NCBI GenBank assembly: GCA_913052345.1
Contig: CAJXDR010000003.1
Coordinates: 36,058 to 100,057, forward strand
DNA from: UBA4421 sp002470275
GTDB lineage: Bacteria; Pseudomonadota; Gammaproteobacteria; Pseudomonadales; Azotimanducaceae
Reading direction: 5' to 3'
Length of the DNA: 64,000 nt
Every line of letters begins with the position of its first letter. Position 1 is the first letter of the stretch. The notes beneath the pieces were generated by a model, which saw only the letters and a program-made list of their open reading frames with translations, searched no databases and was not told the DNA's origin. The position numbers and the translations under genes were made by a program. Shown piece after piece: positions 1 through 7,979 of the stretch.

Positions 1-2
1 CC

Positions 3-290
3 GGCCCCGAAAATTCTATCGGTAAGCTGGTTGGCGCTCCCAAGAACCAGGAAATGGCATCCTTCTGCATGGATTTGCTTGAAATGAGCGGGGCTATTTG
101 GGATGAAAAGCTGTCAAAGGAAGCTGGCCTGCTGCAGCTGAGCTACATGGGATCGCCCGGTTTGCGCATCGCAGGCGGCACGGATGAGATCATGGCGAAC
201 ATCATCGCGGAGCGCGTGCTCGGCATGCCGCAGGAACCCAGAATGGATAAAGGCATCCCCTTCACTGAGGTGCCCACGGGTAATAATTAG
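3..290 (+). CDS. Acyl-CoA dehydrogenase, C-terminal fragment (partial)
   Basis: The reading frame is open from the first bases of the window to a TAG at 288-290, so the gene starts upstream. About 95 residues are visible. They match the C-terminal helical domain of acyl-CoA dehydrogenases, including the closing segment GLRIAGGTDEIMANIIAERV, which in this family carries the conserved GGT.EI..N.I..R pattern that helps bind FAD from the neighbouring subunit. The enzyme would oxidise an acyl-CoA to the 2-enoyl-CoA; substrate chain length cannot be judged from this piece. It converges on the MOSC gene with 14 bp between stops. Confidence 0.85.
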   Translation, partial: GPENSIGKLVGAPKNQEMASFCMDLLEMSGAIWDEKLSKEAGLLQLSYMGSPGLRIAGGTDEIMANIIAERVLGMPQEPRMDKGIPFTEVPTGNN

Positions 291-304
291 GCCCCTAGGA
301 TACG

Positions 305-1177
305 TTAGAGCCAGGTGACGTTATCGCCCACGGTGATCGCGCCTGGCTCTTCGACGTTCAAATAGACGCCTAAGTTACCGCCATTTTGCTGAACCAGTTG
401 ACGCATGATTTTGGCGTCCTGAGGCAAGTCCGCAAAGCCATGGGTCGTCATGACACAGCGTGGGCAGATGGTTTCCACCTTCAAAACTGCCTCGCCGATG
501 GCTGCTCGACGTCCCACCCAATCATTCTCAGGAAACCCCTCGCCGTCCACATCGATGAGCAGATTGGGCCGAAAACGTCGAATGTCGAACAGGCTGTTTA
601 CACCGGCCTCTTGGGAAATGCGCTGCAGCGTACGTAGGGCAGCGTTGGTCATCAACAGAATGGGCAGCGCATCAAAATAGGTGCCGGGAAGAGACTCGTA
701 GATAAAGAGCTCTTTGGGGAAGGCGGAAAGATCAGGCAAGGGTTCCCCAGGCTCGCGTGCGAAAACCTCTCTTAAATAGTCCTCAATATTGTTCCCCTGC
801 TCGCCCGCCGGACGGCGGTAGTGTTCTACTTGGTCATCGGGCAACAGCGGCCAAAGCGACAGGGGTGACCCCACGGCTTTGGAGAGGGTCTCATTGATGT
901 CGCTGTCCGACGAGGACACCTGTTGCCCATCGGCCAGGGTAATAGCCACGGGTGGCGACTTGAGGGCGTCTGTGGGTTCCCTCTTAAAACGCGCCCGCAT
1001 GTTCATCAACTCTGGAAAACGTTTACCCCCCTTGATCCCGCCCGTGGTTTCGTCCTTGAGTGCCCAGGCTCGATCACCTCGGATGCCTGTCCGGGTGCAA
1101 TAGATGCTTGCCAGTTGCTCTCCACCCATGCTCTTTATGGGGTAACGATATAGCTCTGCCAGTTTAGGTCGCGTCAC
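305..1177 (-). CDS. MOSC domain-containing protein
   Basis: 290 residues. The N-terminus reads LAELYRYPIKSMGGEQL, the hallmark of the MOSC N-terminal beta-barrel, and is followed by GIRGDRAWAL. The C-terminal MOSC domain includes RFRPNLLIDVDGEGFPEND and the conserved cysteine segment ETICPRCVMTTHG. MOSC proteins are related to the molybdenum-cofactor sulfurase C-terminus and to YiiM/YcbX-type proteins that deal with molybdenum cofactor and N-hydroxylated bases; the substrate here is unknown. It is probably a cytoplasmic single gene, with no close co-oriented partner. Confidence 0.85.
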   Translation of the reverse strand: MTRPKLAELYRYPIKSMGGEQLASIYCTRTGIRGDRAWALKDETTGGIKGGKRFPELMNMRARFKREPTDALKSPPVAITLADGQQVSSSDSDINETLSKAVGSPLSLWPLLPDDQVEHYRRPAGEQGNNIEDYLREVFAREPGEPLPDLSAFPKELFIYESLPGTYFDALPILLMTNAALRTLQRISQEAGVNSLFDIRRFRPNLLIDVDGEGFPENDWVGRRAAIGEAVLKVETICPRCVMTTHGFADLPQDAKIMRQLVQQNGGNLGVYLNVEEPGAITVGDNVTWL

Positions 1178-1221
1178 GTCATTCCCGCCCGGATGAGAGG
1201 CTTATGTTGCTGGCGCCCTGC

Positions 1222-1515
1222 TTAATGACGGACTACGCCGGTATTCGTCATGGAAGCAACCAGCTGATCTGCTCTGAGCTGGATGGTTGAAACCAGGGCT
1301 TCGGCGGTGGTCGAGAACTGAAAGCCGATGGCTTGGGACGACGATAGGTCATACATCGAAAAGGTCAGGTCGAGTTCATTGCTTGCCGCACTCAGCCGAA
1401 GCTGGATGCGCTTGAAGTGCGCCCTATGGGTAAGCTGTCCTTCGCTTTCCAGCTGTTGGATTAAAGCATCAAGGAGGGGGCTGATGAGGTTTCTAGCAGC
1501 GGTTACTTTTTGCAT
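1222..1515 (-). CDS. Hypothetical protein, small
   Basis: About 97 residues, not recognised. The frame opens further upstream at 1557, but the ATG at 1515 is preceded by a good GGAG ribosome binding site 6 nt away, so I prefer that start (MQKVTAARNLISPLLDALI). The sequence is mixed helix and strand, soluble, with no signal peptide. The segment KRIQLRLSAASNELDLTFSM looks like amphipathic strand. It lies between the MOSC and HAD genes on the same strand, with short gaps on both sides. No function is assigned. Confidence 0.55.
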   Translation of the reverse strand: MQKVTAARNLISPLLDALIQQLESEGQLTHRAHFKRIQLRLSAASNELDLTFSMYDLSSSQAIGFQFSTTAEALVSTIQLRADQLVASMTNTGVVRH

Positions 1516-1587
1516 GATGCGCTCCGAATAACAGGCCCTAATTTGAGCGCAAATCATCAGCGATGAAAAGTGGCTTTGGCCTTTCGA

Positions 1588-2259
1588 CTAGAATAAATCT
1601 GCAAGCTGTGATGCATCAGGGAGCACTTTGTGGGCCCCTGCCGCAACCAATGCCTCGGTGTCGTTGCTTCCACTCAAGACGCCCACGCAATGCATTTGAA
1701 GGGCGAGCCCCGCCTGCATGTCGAGGATGCCGTCGCCCACCATAACCGCCTCTTTGGGGTCCACATCAAGGGCCTGTAGATTCACCTCAAGGTGGCGGGG
1801 GTCGGGTTTTAGATGCGCCACATCGTCCCGCGCGTGTAGGGCCTGTACGTAGTCTTCGTGGTCTGGAAACATCCGGTGAATGGCCGCCCGACAGTTACGC
1901 GTCACGATCCCAAGCCTGATCGATTCACCATTCAGTCGTGACAGAAGGGTGCGAACAAAGGGGAACAAGGTAGTTTCCGCCGCCGCTGCTAACTCGATGT
2001 CGATGATCCTTTGTTGGCTTGCTTGGGCGTAGTCCTGTGCCTGGCGCTCGCTGCGGTGCGCGCCCAGCCAGCGGCTGCCGGCTTCGATCATTTCGACGAT
2101 ATAGAGGTCTTGATAGACAGCGCGGGGGATGTCGGTCTGTTCGGCCATGACCACCAGCTGGCGGCGCATATCCATAAGGTCTAGGTTGGGTGCCAGTGTG
2201 CCATCGAAGTCAAATAAAACCCCTCTCGGTGTGGGGATCGGAGCCTCAGCGTGCTTCAT
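1588..2259 (-). CDS. HAD-superfamily hydrolase
   Basis: 223 residues with all four HAD motifs in order: FDFDGTLAPN near residue 17 (nucleophile Asp and acid Asp), the Thr in GIVTRNCR, the Lys in HLKPDPRHL, and the metal-binding MVGDGILDMQAG. The cap is helical and inserted between motifs I and II, as in phosphoglycolate-phosphatase-like (subclass I) members. It probably dephosphorylates a small phosphorylated metabolite; the sequence does not fix the substrate. Its ATG overlaps the stop of the upstream membrane-protein gene by 4 bp, so the two are likely translationally coupled. Confidence 0.85.
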   Translation of the reverse strand: MKHAEAPIPTPRGVLFDFDGTLAPNLDLMDMRRQLVVMAEQTDIPRAVYQDLYIVEMIEAGSRWLGAHRSERQAQDYAQASQQRIIDIELAAAAETTLFPFVRTLLSRLNGESIRLGIVTRNCRAAIHRMFPDHEDYVQALHARDDVAHLKPDPRHLEVNLQALDVDPKEAVMVGDGILDMQAGLALQMHCVGVLSGSNDTEALVAAGAHKVLPDASQLADLF

Positions 2260-2660
2260 TGATTGAAGTGGTCGCCGTCGCCCGGTGACGGGGTATCTGA
2301 CCTATCCTGATCTCTGGTCTGACGATCGGCCCAACGCGCATCGTGGGTCGCCGCGATGCGTAGGCGAAAGCGCTGCCACAAGATAAAGGCCGTGATCAGC
2401 CCGCACAAAAGCCCAAGGCTGGGATAGGCGATGGCATACACCCAATAGCTCGCACCCAGGTCCATGTTCAGCACGGCCAAGGTGCCCACGGTGATCGTGA
2501 TGGCCATGACGGACAGCGTCATCAGATAGGCACCAAGGGCTAGCGTCAGCGGCAACCAGAGTTGATGTACGGCTGTGACCTGCTGGGTATCCAGAACGAA
2601 GATCACGCTAAGGCAGAGAGCAACGCCCATAAGCCTGAGCTGAAGGTGATGGATAGTCAT
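2256..2660 (-). CDS. Small integral membrane protein, unknown
   Basis: 134 residues with about four hydrophobic segments in the first 95 residues (around 8-25, 33-50, 52-68 and 75-95) and a charged, Asp/Arg-rich cytoplasmic-looking tail after FILWQRFRLR. No family recognised. It is the first gene of a pair with the HAD hydrolase (4-bp ATGA overlap). The stretch between its start and the SDR stop is short and shows no obvious element. Confidence 0.6.
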   Translation of the reverse strand: MTIHHLQLRLMGVALCLSVIFVLDTQQVTAVHQLWLPLTLALGAYLMTLSVMAITITVGTLAVLNMDLGASYWVYAIAYPSLGLLCGLITAFILWQRFRLRIAATHDARWADRQTRDQDRSDTPSPGDGDHFNQ

Positions 2661-2698
2661 GTTAGGTGGTTACCCCTTGCTCACAACGGATGGCAACG

Positions 2699-3481
2699 CT
2701 AACTCACGATGCCAAGCTGGCCGCCGTCGATACGTATATTTTGGCCGTGAATGGCATCGGCCAGTGGACTACAGAGAAAGGCCACCAGGGCGGCGACTTC
2801 TTCCCGACGCGTGATTCTCCCGATTGGAATGTCTTTAGCAACGTGAGGCTCTATTTCCTCCCAGGTCGTTCCCCAGCCTTTCTTAATCCCGAGCTTAAGA
2901 TATTGCTGTTCAACCTCTGGAGTCAGAATGAGTCCAGGAGAAACGAGATTCACTCTGACGGCGGTGCCGGCTACTTGTCTTGACAGCCCAATAGTCATAT
3001 TCGCAAGGGCGCCCTTGGCCGCGTAGTACGCGGGCATATTCGCTCCGGGTCGGGTGGAGCCCACAGTGCCCAGATTAATAATTCTTGCAAAGGAGAGAGA
3101 GGACAAGCGAGGCAAGATGTGGTCAATGATGCGCTGTGCCGACAGCACGTTTTTTTGATACGCATCAAGCCAGGCCTGGTCACCTGTATCGTCCTGGGCC
3201 CAGGTGCTGGGTCCTGCAGCACCGAAATTGTTAACCAAAATATCGATACCGTATTCAGCGCATTGATCCAGCAGTGCTTGGCTGCCTTCGAGGGTGGTGA
3301 TATCGCCCCAGACGGCGATACCGTGACCGAGTTCCGCAACGGCTGCTTCCGCCTGTTCTTGCGTGAGTCCATGGACCAAGACCCGAGCACCTTGCTGCAG
3401 CAGCGTGGCCGCAATGATCTGCCCTGTACCTCGATGACTTCCTGTCACCAAGGCCGTTCGGTTTTGTAGCGCTAAGTCCAT
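2699..3481 (-). CDS. SDR family oxidoreductase
   Basis: 260 residues from the ATG at 3481, which has GAGAAG upstream; the frame extends to 3643 but that would overlap the divergent permease gene. It is a classical short-chain dehydrogenase: the cofactor motif TGSHRGTG lies near residues 11-18, followed by VNNFGAAGP, a Ser in LGTVGS and the YxxxK pair in AYYAAKGAL. The C-terminus PLADAIHGQNIRIDGGQLG fits FabG-like members. It presumably uses NAD(P)H for a ketone/alcohol interconversion. Substrate unknown. Confidence 0.85.
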   Translation of the reverse strand: MDLALQNRTALVTGSHRGTGQIIAATLLQQGARVLVHGLTQEQAEAAVAELGHGIAVWGDITTLEGSQALLDQCAEYGIDILVNNFGAAGPSTWAQDDTGDQAWLDAYQKNVLSAQRIIDHILPRLSSLSFARIINLGTVGSTRPGANMPAYYAAKGALANMTIGLSRQVAGTAVRVNLVSPGLILTPEVEQQYLKLGIKKGWGTTWEEIEPHVAKDIPIGRITRREEVAALVAFLCSPLADAIHGQNIRIDGGQLGIVS

Positions 3482-3584
3482 GCTGTCTTCTCGTCTCTGA
3501 CGAATTCGGTAGACAGCAGTATGCCATTCATCGAGGTTCAGAATGCGAGCTGGTTTAGATTCGTCCGGGTATTTGATGCCGGGT

Positions 3585-4358
3585 ATGGCAGACTGGGGCA
3601 TGGACCCACCCGCTCTCTTTTTCGCGCTCAGCGTCATGTTCATCGCCAGCTATGTACAGGCGGTGGCTGGCTTCGCGATGGGGATGATCCTTATTGCCGT
3701 GCTGGGCGGTGTACGAATTGTCGATTTCCCCACCCTGGCTGCGGTGGTCAGTCTGTTGTCTATGCTCAATTCGGGGATCGCCCTGCTGGGCGATGTGAAA
3801 AACGTGGATCGAAGAATATGGTTCTGGCTGGGTGTGGGGCAGCTTCCCGGAATTTGTTTGGGCGTGTGGCTGATCACGGCTTTATACCAGCAGCAGGTTT
3901 TGTTACTTGAACTGTGTCTGGGGCTTTTTATAACCCTTGGCGGATTATCCATGATGCTCCGACCTGAACCTCAGGCGGAGCCGAGTCGTTCTCCGCAGAC
4001 GTTTGTCGTTGGCTTTCTAGGGGGCACTCTGGGTGGCATGTTTGCCGCCAGCGGCCCGATTATTGGGTGGTTTGGGTATCGCCAACCTCTGCCCGTTGGG
4101 GCGATCCGTGCAACCCTGCTGGCCAGCTTCCTCTTTACGACCTCGACGCGAACCGTGGTTGTCGGTGTTCAGGGAGGTCTAGGAGAAACAGTGTTAGCCT
4201 TAGCGGCCATGGGCATTCCCCTGGTCGTGCTCGGAGCATGGCTGGGCAGAGCTTTTCCGCCGCTGCTCAGTGAAACCGCCTTACGCAGAGGTGCCTTTGT
4301 GTTGTTGATCTTGATGGGGTGTTGGATTTGCTTCAGCGTTTTAATGCGGGCACTTTGA
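3585..4358 (+). CDS. TauE/SafE-family sulfite exporter-like permease
   Basis: About 257 residues with roughly eight hydrophobic segments. It starts with FFALSVMFIASYVQAVAGFAMGMIL, a typical first repeat of the TauE/SafE (formerly DUF81) family; a second repeat begins at FVVGFLGGTLGGMFAASGP. Members export sulfite, sulfoacetate or other small organic anions across the inner membrane. The exact start is uncertain: 3543, 3585 and 3600 are in frame and none has a strong ribosome site. It is divergent from the SDR gene with about 60-100 bp between them. Confidence 0.8.
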   Translation: MADWGMDPPALFFALSVMFIASYVQAVAGFAMGMILIAVLGGVRIVDFPTLAAVVSLLSMLNSGIALLGDVKNVDRRIWFWLGVGQLPGICLGVWLITALYQQQVLLLELCLGLFITLGGLSMMLRPEPQAEPSRSPQTFVVGFLGGTLGGMFAASGPIIGWFGYRQPLPVGAIRATLLASFLFTTSTRTVVVGVQGGLGETVLALAAMGIPLVVLGAWLGRAFPPLLSETALRRGAFVLLILMGCWICFSVLMRAL

Positions 4359-4436
4359 AATCGAGGCGCCGGTCTCGGCGGGGTGGATTATGTCGCGTCC
4401 GGCGAGGCTCCGGCGTGCCTGAACTGGAGAACCAGG

Positions 4437-5552
4437 GTGAGTGAATTTGAAGCCATTCGGCCCTATCAGGACCATGAGGTTCCACAGGTAGTAGCTCGTG
4501 TGATGAAATCCCCGGCGTTGGTTGCAGCGGCGACAGAACTGCTTCTGCCAGGGTGGCTCGCAGGCAACCCCTTCGGACGCTGGTTGGCCTTCTGGCTGTT
4601 GCGCTACAGGGCCCGGAACTTGGTCTCGATTCGAGACGTTCAGGCGCTGATCTCCAAGTATCTAGAGTTATTGGTAGAGCGTTCTATTACCGCGCTCTCG
4701 GTATCGGGTTTCTCGGGGCTCGACCCGAACCGCACTTACCTTTTCGTCTCAAACCATCGGGACATCGTGTTGGACTCAGGGCTGCTTAACTACATTCTGC
4801 ATCGGGAAGGGCACGACACCTGTCGCATGGCGGTGGGCGACAATTTACTGGGCAACTCTCTAGTAGGCGATCTCATGCGCCTCAATAAGAGCTTTGTGGT
4901 CGAGCGCAGCGTTAGCGGAAAGAGAGCCCAATACCGCACCCTGGCTCGCACTAGCGCCTATATTCGACAGTCCCTCGCTGCGGGTGTTTCTGTTTGGATT
5001 GCCCAACGCCCAGGACGCGCCAAGGATGGATTTGATCGAACCGATACAGCTGTCCTGAAGATGCTTTTGCTGGCCTACCGAGGCGAAGAGCAGGCCCTGT
5101 CGAAACTGCTTAAAACCCCCATCGTTCCGGTGGCTGTTTCTTATGAAGTGGATCCCTGTGGCCCGCTCAAGGCAAAGGAACTGTGCGCTGTGGCGACGCA
5201 TGGGCAATATCAAAAGTCACCTGAGGAAGATATACACAGCATGGTGAAGGGTGTAACGGAGTATAAGGGTCGCGTGCACCTAACCTTTGGTCGCCCAATC
5301 TCCAGCGCAGAGGATGCGGGGTCGCTGGCCGCAGAAATCGATCAGGCCATCGTCGGCGGTCTTCGTATTTTCCCCACCCATCGTTATGCAAGAGCAGTCA
5401 AAGAGCATGTTCAAGGTGAGCTTGATGGAACGGATGATGCAGTAACGGCGCTGCAGCGTCAGCTGGATGCCTGCGAGCTGGAGGAGCGGCCTTACCTCTT
5501 AGATCAGTACGCCAATATCTGGCGAAATCGCGATGAGCTGGGTATCGAATAA
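4437..5552 (+). CDS. PlsB/PlsC-type glycerol-phosphate acyltransferase-like protein
   Basis: 371 residues from the GTG at 4437, which has GGAG nine bases upstream; a GTG at 4383 is possible. The catalytic block I appears as FVSNHRDIVLDSG, an NHxxxxD motif, followed by a FVVERS element resembling block III and PIVPVAVSYEVDP resembling block IV of acyl-CoA/acyl-ACP:glycerolphosphate acyltransferases. Such enzymes acylate glycerol-3-phosphate or lysophosphatidate at the membrane. It belongs to the cytosolic-looking long variants found in marine gammaproteobacteria and its acceptor is unknown. It lies downstream of the TauE-like gene on the same strand. Confidence 0.75.
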   Translation: MSEFEAIRPYQDHEVPQVVARVMKSPALVAAATELLLPGWLAGNPFGRWLAFWLLRYRARNLVSIRDVQALISKYLELLVERSITALSVSGFSGLDPNRTYLFVSNHRDIVLDSGLLNYILHREGHDTCRMAVGDNLLGNSLVGDLMRLNKSFVVERSVSGKRAQYRTLARTSAYIRQSLAAGVSVWIAQRPGRAKDGFDRTDTAVLKMLLLAYRGEEQALSKLLKTPIVPVAVSYEVDPCGPLKAKELCAVATHGQYQKSPEEDIHSMVKGVTEYKGRVHLTFGRPISSAEDAGSLAAEIDQAIVGGLRIFPTHRYARAVKEHVQGELDGTDDAVTALQRQLDACELEERPYLLDQYANIWRNRDELGIE

Positions 5553-5580
5553 GGTTCGCCCGCCCGGGCACCCCAGCCGT

Positions 5581-6570
5581 TCAATAGAGATAGGTCAGTG
5601 CCGGCTCGTCCAGCATTGCCATTTGTTCGCGCAAAGTGAGGATATGCTCTGACCAGTATTTTACGGTGTTGAATGTGGGGAAGGCCGAGGGGAACGCAGG
5701 ATCAGACCAGCGCCGGGCGATCCAGGCGGCGTGGTGCATGATACGCAGCGTTCTAAGGGGTTCGATGAGTGTCAGGGTCGCCGGATCAAAGTCGAAGAAA
5801 TCTCGATAGGCGTCCAAGATGACGCGCAACTGGATTTGTTGGGCGTTTCTATCGCCGCTAAGCAACATCCATAAATCTTGGATGCCGGGCCCCATTTTGC
5901 AGTCGTCAAAGTCCACAAAGTGCGGGATGCCCTCACGCCATAACACGTTGCCCATATGGCAGTCGCCGTGGATGCGAATGGAGTCGATGTTCTCCATACA
6001 CAGATCAATGCGTTCCAGCAGGTGGCCGGTCAGGGAGTCATAGGCGGACTCAACCTCCATGGGTAGGAATTGATTCTGCAGCAAGAATTGCCTGCTCTCG
6101 TGCCCCAATCTCTTGCTGGTAAGGCCCTCACGATGCTCAAAGGGAAGTTGAGCGCCCAGAGCATGCATGCGCGCAATGGCGCGAGATAAAATTTCGAGGT
6201 CGTCCTCGTTTTCCAGGTTTGGCGCATGTCCACCCTGTCTAGGGAATAGAGCAAACCGAAATTCGTCGTGCTGGAGAAGGGTTTGGTCTTTCACGCGCAG
6301 AGGAGGTACTACAGAGAGTTCCTCATTAAACAGTTCTTGGGTAAACGTATGTTCTTCCACAATGGCCGCATCGCTCCATCGTCCAGGCCGATAGAATTTG
6401 GCGATAACAAAGTCGTTATCCTCAAGGCTGATCTGATAGACCCGATTTTCGTAGCTGTTCAGAGCCAGGAGGCCGCCGCTGGGCGACAGCCCAGCGTCCT
6501 CGATGGCGTCAAGGACCTTATCCGGCGTGAGGTTTTCGTAGGGAACGTTGGAATCGGAACGTATGCTCAT
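5581..6570 (-). CDS. srkA: SrkA-type stress-response serine/threonine protein kinase
   Basis: 329 residues from the ATG at 6570, almost the same length as E. coli SrkA/YihE (328). The N-terminus PYENLTPDKVLDAIEDAGL and the run RVYQISLEDNDFVIAKFYRPGRW are typical. The aminoglycoside-kinase-like catalytic loop is IHGDCHMGNVLW, followed by the metal-binding FVDFDDCKMGPGIQDLW. SrkA phosphorylates Ser/Thr proteins and protects stressed cells from toxin-linked death. The frame extends 14 codons upstream but the internal start matches the family. Confidence 0.85.
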   Translation of the reverse strand: MSIRSDSNVPYENLTPDKVLDAIEDAGLSPSGGLLALNSYENRVYQISLEDNDFVIAKFYRPGRWSDAAIVEEHTFTQELFNEELSVVPPLRVKDQTLLQHDEFRFALFPRQGGHAPNLENEDDLEILSRAIARMHALGAQLPFEHREGLTSKRLGHESRQFLLQNQFLPMEVESAYDSLTGHLLERIDLCMENIDSIRIHGDCHMGNVLWREGIPHFVDFDDCKMGPGIQDLWMLLSGDRNAQQIQLRVILDAYRDFFDFDPATLTLIEPLRTLRIMHHAAWIARRWSDPAFPSAFPTFNTVKYWSEHILTLREQMAMLDEPALTYLY

Positions 6571-6617
6571 AACCGAGACCATAGCAGTAAGCACGCCTCG
6601 TTGGCGCGGCATATCTG

Positions 6618-7379
6618 CTAGGGGCCAGGCGTTTCTGCTCGAGCCGCCGCCCAGAGGTCCACACGGCTTGCGCCGGCCCCCCTCAACAGGCGAATCATGT
6701 GGCGAGCCGTGGTGCCCGTTGTCATCACATCGTCGATGACGACCACGTGGCGGCCCTGGATTTCATGAGCAAGAGTTCCGCCGATCAGCCAGGTTTTGCG
6801 CAGGGTGAAGGTGTTTCCGGGTAGGTTGAGGCGCTGACGACGGGTCTTCTTGCGCTGGGGCGCGCTGTGTTTGCGTCTCACCGAGCTGGCGACGACGGGG
6901 AGTTTAAAACGCGCCGCTAACGGTTTCGCTAGCAGATGACATGGATTCCCACCGCGTCGCAGATGGTTGAGAAAGGAGGTGGGCACCGGAATGATCAATT
7001 CAGGAAGGCCCTCAGGGTAGCCAAGCACGATGGCTGTGGCGATCAGCTGACTTAGACAGATAGCCTCGCGTTGGCCATGACCAAATTTGCAGCGCTGAAT
7101 CAAGCGTGCGCTCAGGGGTGTGTAGGTGAGCGGGGCGATGGCGCGGTCTGCTAGCGGCGCAACCCGACACCCACCACATACGACATCCTTTGGCGTCTGC
7201 TCCAGGCCCGGCAGGGGCAAGGCGCATCGCCAACAGCTATGGACGTTAAGCGGTAAGGCCATGCGGCAGTGCTCGCAAAGATAATCAGACCTGGCGTCTG
7301 GCAGCGCCAGCAGGCAGAGCAAACAGCGATCCGGTAGCAGCAGATTCAGTGCGTTCTGAAAAAATCGCGTACGTGACAT
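6618..7379 (-). CDS. comF: ComF family phosphoribosyltransferase-like protein
   Basis: 253 residues, preceded by a strong GGGAGGTG ribosome site. The N-terminal half has a double zinc-ribbon (CLLCLL, CEHC, CWRC, CGGC). The C-terminal half is a type I phosphoribosyltransferase fold, with IIPVPTSFLNHLRRGGNP and the PRPP loop VVVIDDVMTTGTT near residue 215. ComF/GntX proteins are linked to DNA uptake and reuse of imported DNA; the precise reaction is unsettled. In many gammaproteobacteria it sits next to biotin genes, but not here. Confidence 0.85.
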   Translation of the reverse strand: MSRTRFFQNALNLLLPDRCLLCLLALPDARSDYLCEHCRMALPLNVHSCWRCALPLPGLEQTPKDVVCGGCRVAPLADRAIAPLTYTPLSARLIQRCKFGHGQREAICLSQLIATAIVLGYPEGLPELIIPVPTSFLNHLRRGGNPCHLLAKPLAARFKLPVVASSVRRKHSAPQRKKTRRQRLNLPGNTFTLRKTWLIGGTLAHEIQGRHVVVIDDVMTTGTTARHMIRLLRGAGASRVDLWAAARAETPGP

Positions 7380-7461
7380 GGGTCACCTCCCGACACAGAG
7401 GCTGGCTTAACGGTGCGGATTTTGAAAGGTAACGCTAACGCGTCGGAGGGTGGGCGATGTC

Positions 7462-7899
7462 TCAACCCAACAGCGTTGTCGGGGTGGGATGATCAATTAG
7501 CCCGTCCCAGTGGAATTCTTCAAAGACGGTTATCGAGCCTGCCGACGGGTCGCGTCGGTCATAGGCAAGCCCCTGGCTGAGAGAAATTCGGAACCGGGCT
7601 CTATCTATCACATCGGCACAGCTGCCGAGCCACTCGTAGATGTTTAGCACGGACATGCCGTTGAGTTTCACCGGCCCTGGGTCGGGAATAGTGCACTCTA
7701 CGAAGCGAAAGTTGAGGAAGCGAAAAATCTTGTCCCCATAAAGCAGCTCCACTTCGCCACTGTAAAGCTCTCGACTTTTATCGGCCGAGCCCAATACCTT
7801 AATCAGCTCATCCGGCGATTGGCCAAAACTAAAGCCGTTAATCGAGGTATGACTGTAGATCACTGTAGAAGTTGATCGACTGATATTTGCCAAGTCCAT
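7462..7899 (-). CDS. Hypothetical protein
   Basis: 145 residues, not recognised. It is soluble and starts MDLANISRSTSTVIYSHTSI; the segment INGFSFGQSPDELIKVLGSAD resembles the start of small proteins that describe a graded or modelled quantity, but this is only an impression. It has no signal peptide and no good ribosome site at the ATG, so the start is weakly supported. It lies divergent to the long acyl-CoA dehydrogenase gene with 80 bp between starts, which must contain both promoters if the gene is expressed. Confidence 0.5.
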   Translation of the reverse strand: MDLANISRSTSTVIYSHTSINGFSFGQSPDELIKVLGSADKSRELYSGEVELLYGDKIFRFLNFRFVECTIPDPGPVKLNGMSVLNIYEWLGSCADVIDRARFRISLSQGLAYDRRDPSAGSITVFEEFHWDGLIDHPTPTTLLG

Positions 7900-7979
7900 C
7901 TATTTTACACGCTCAGGAGGTTAGTACGTCTTACCCGCATTAGCTAGAATGAAGAACTGGATGGTGATGAGACAAAGCT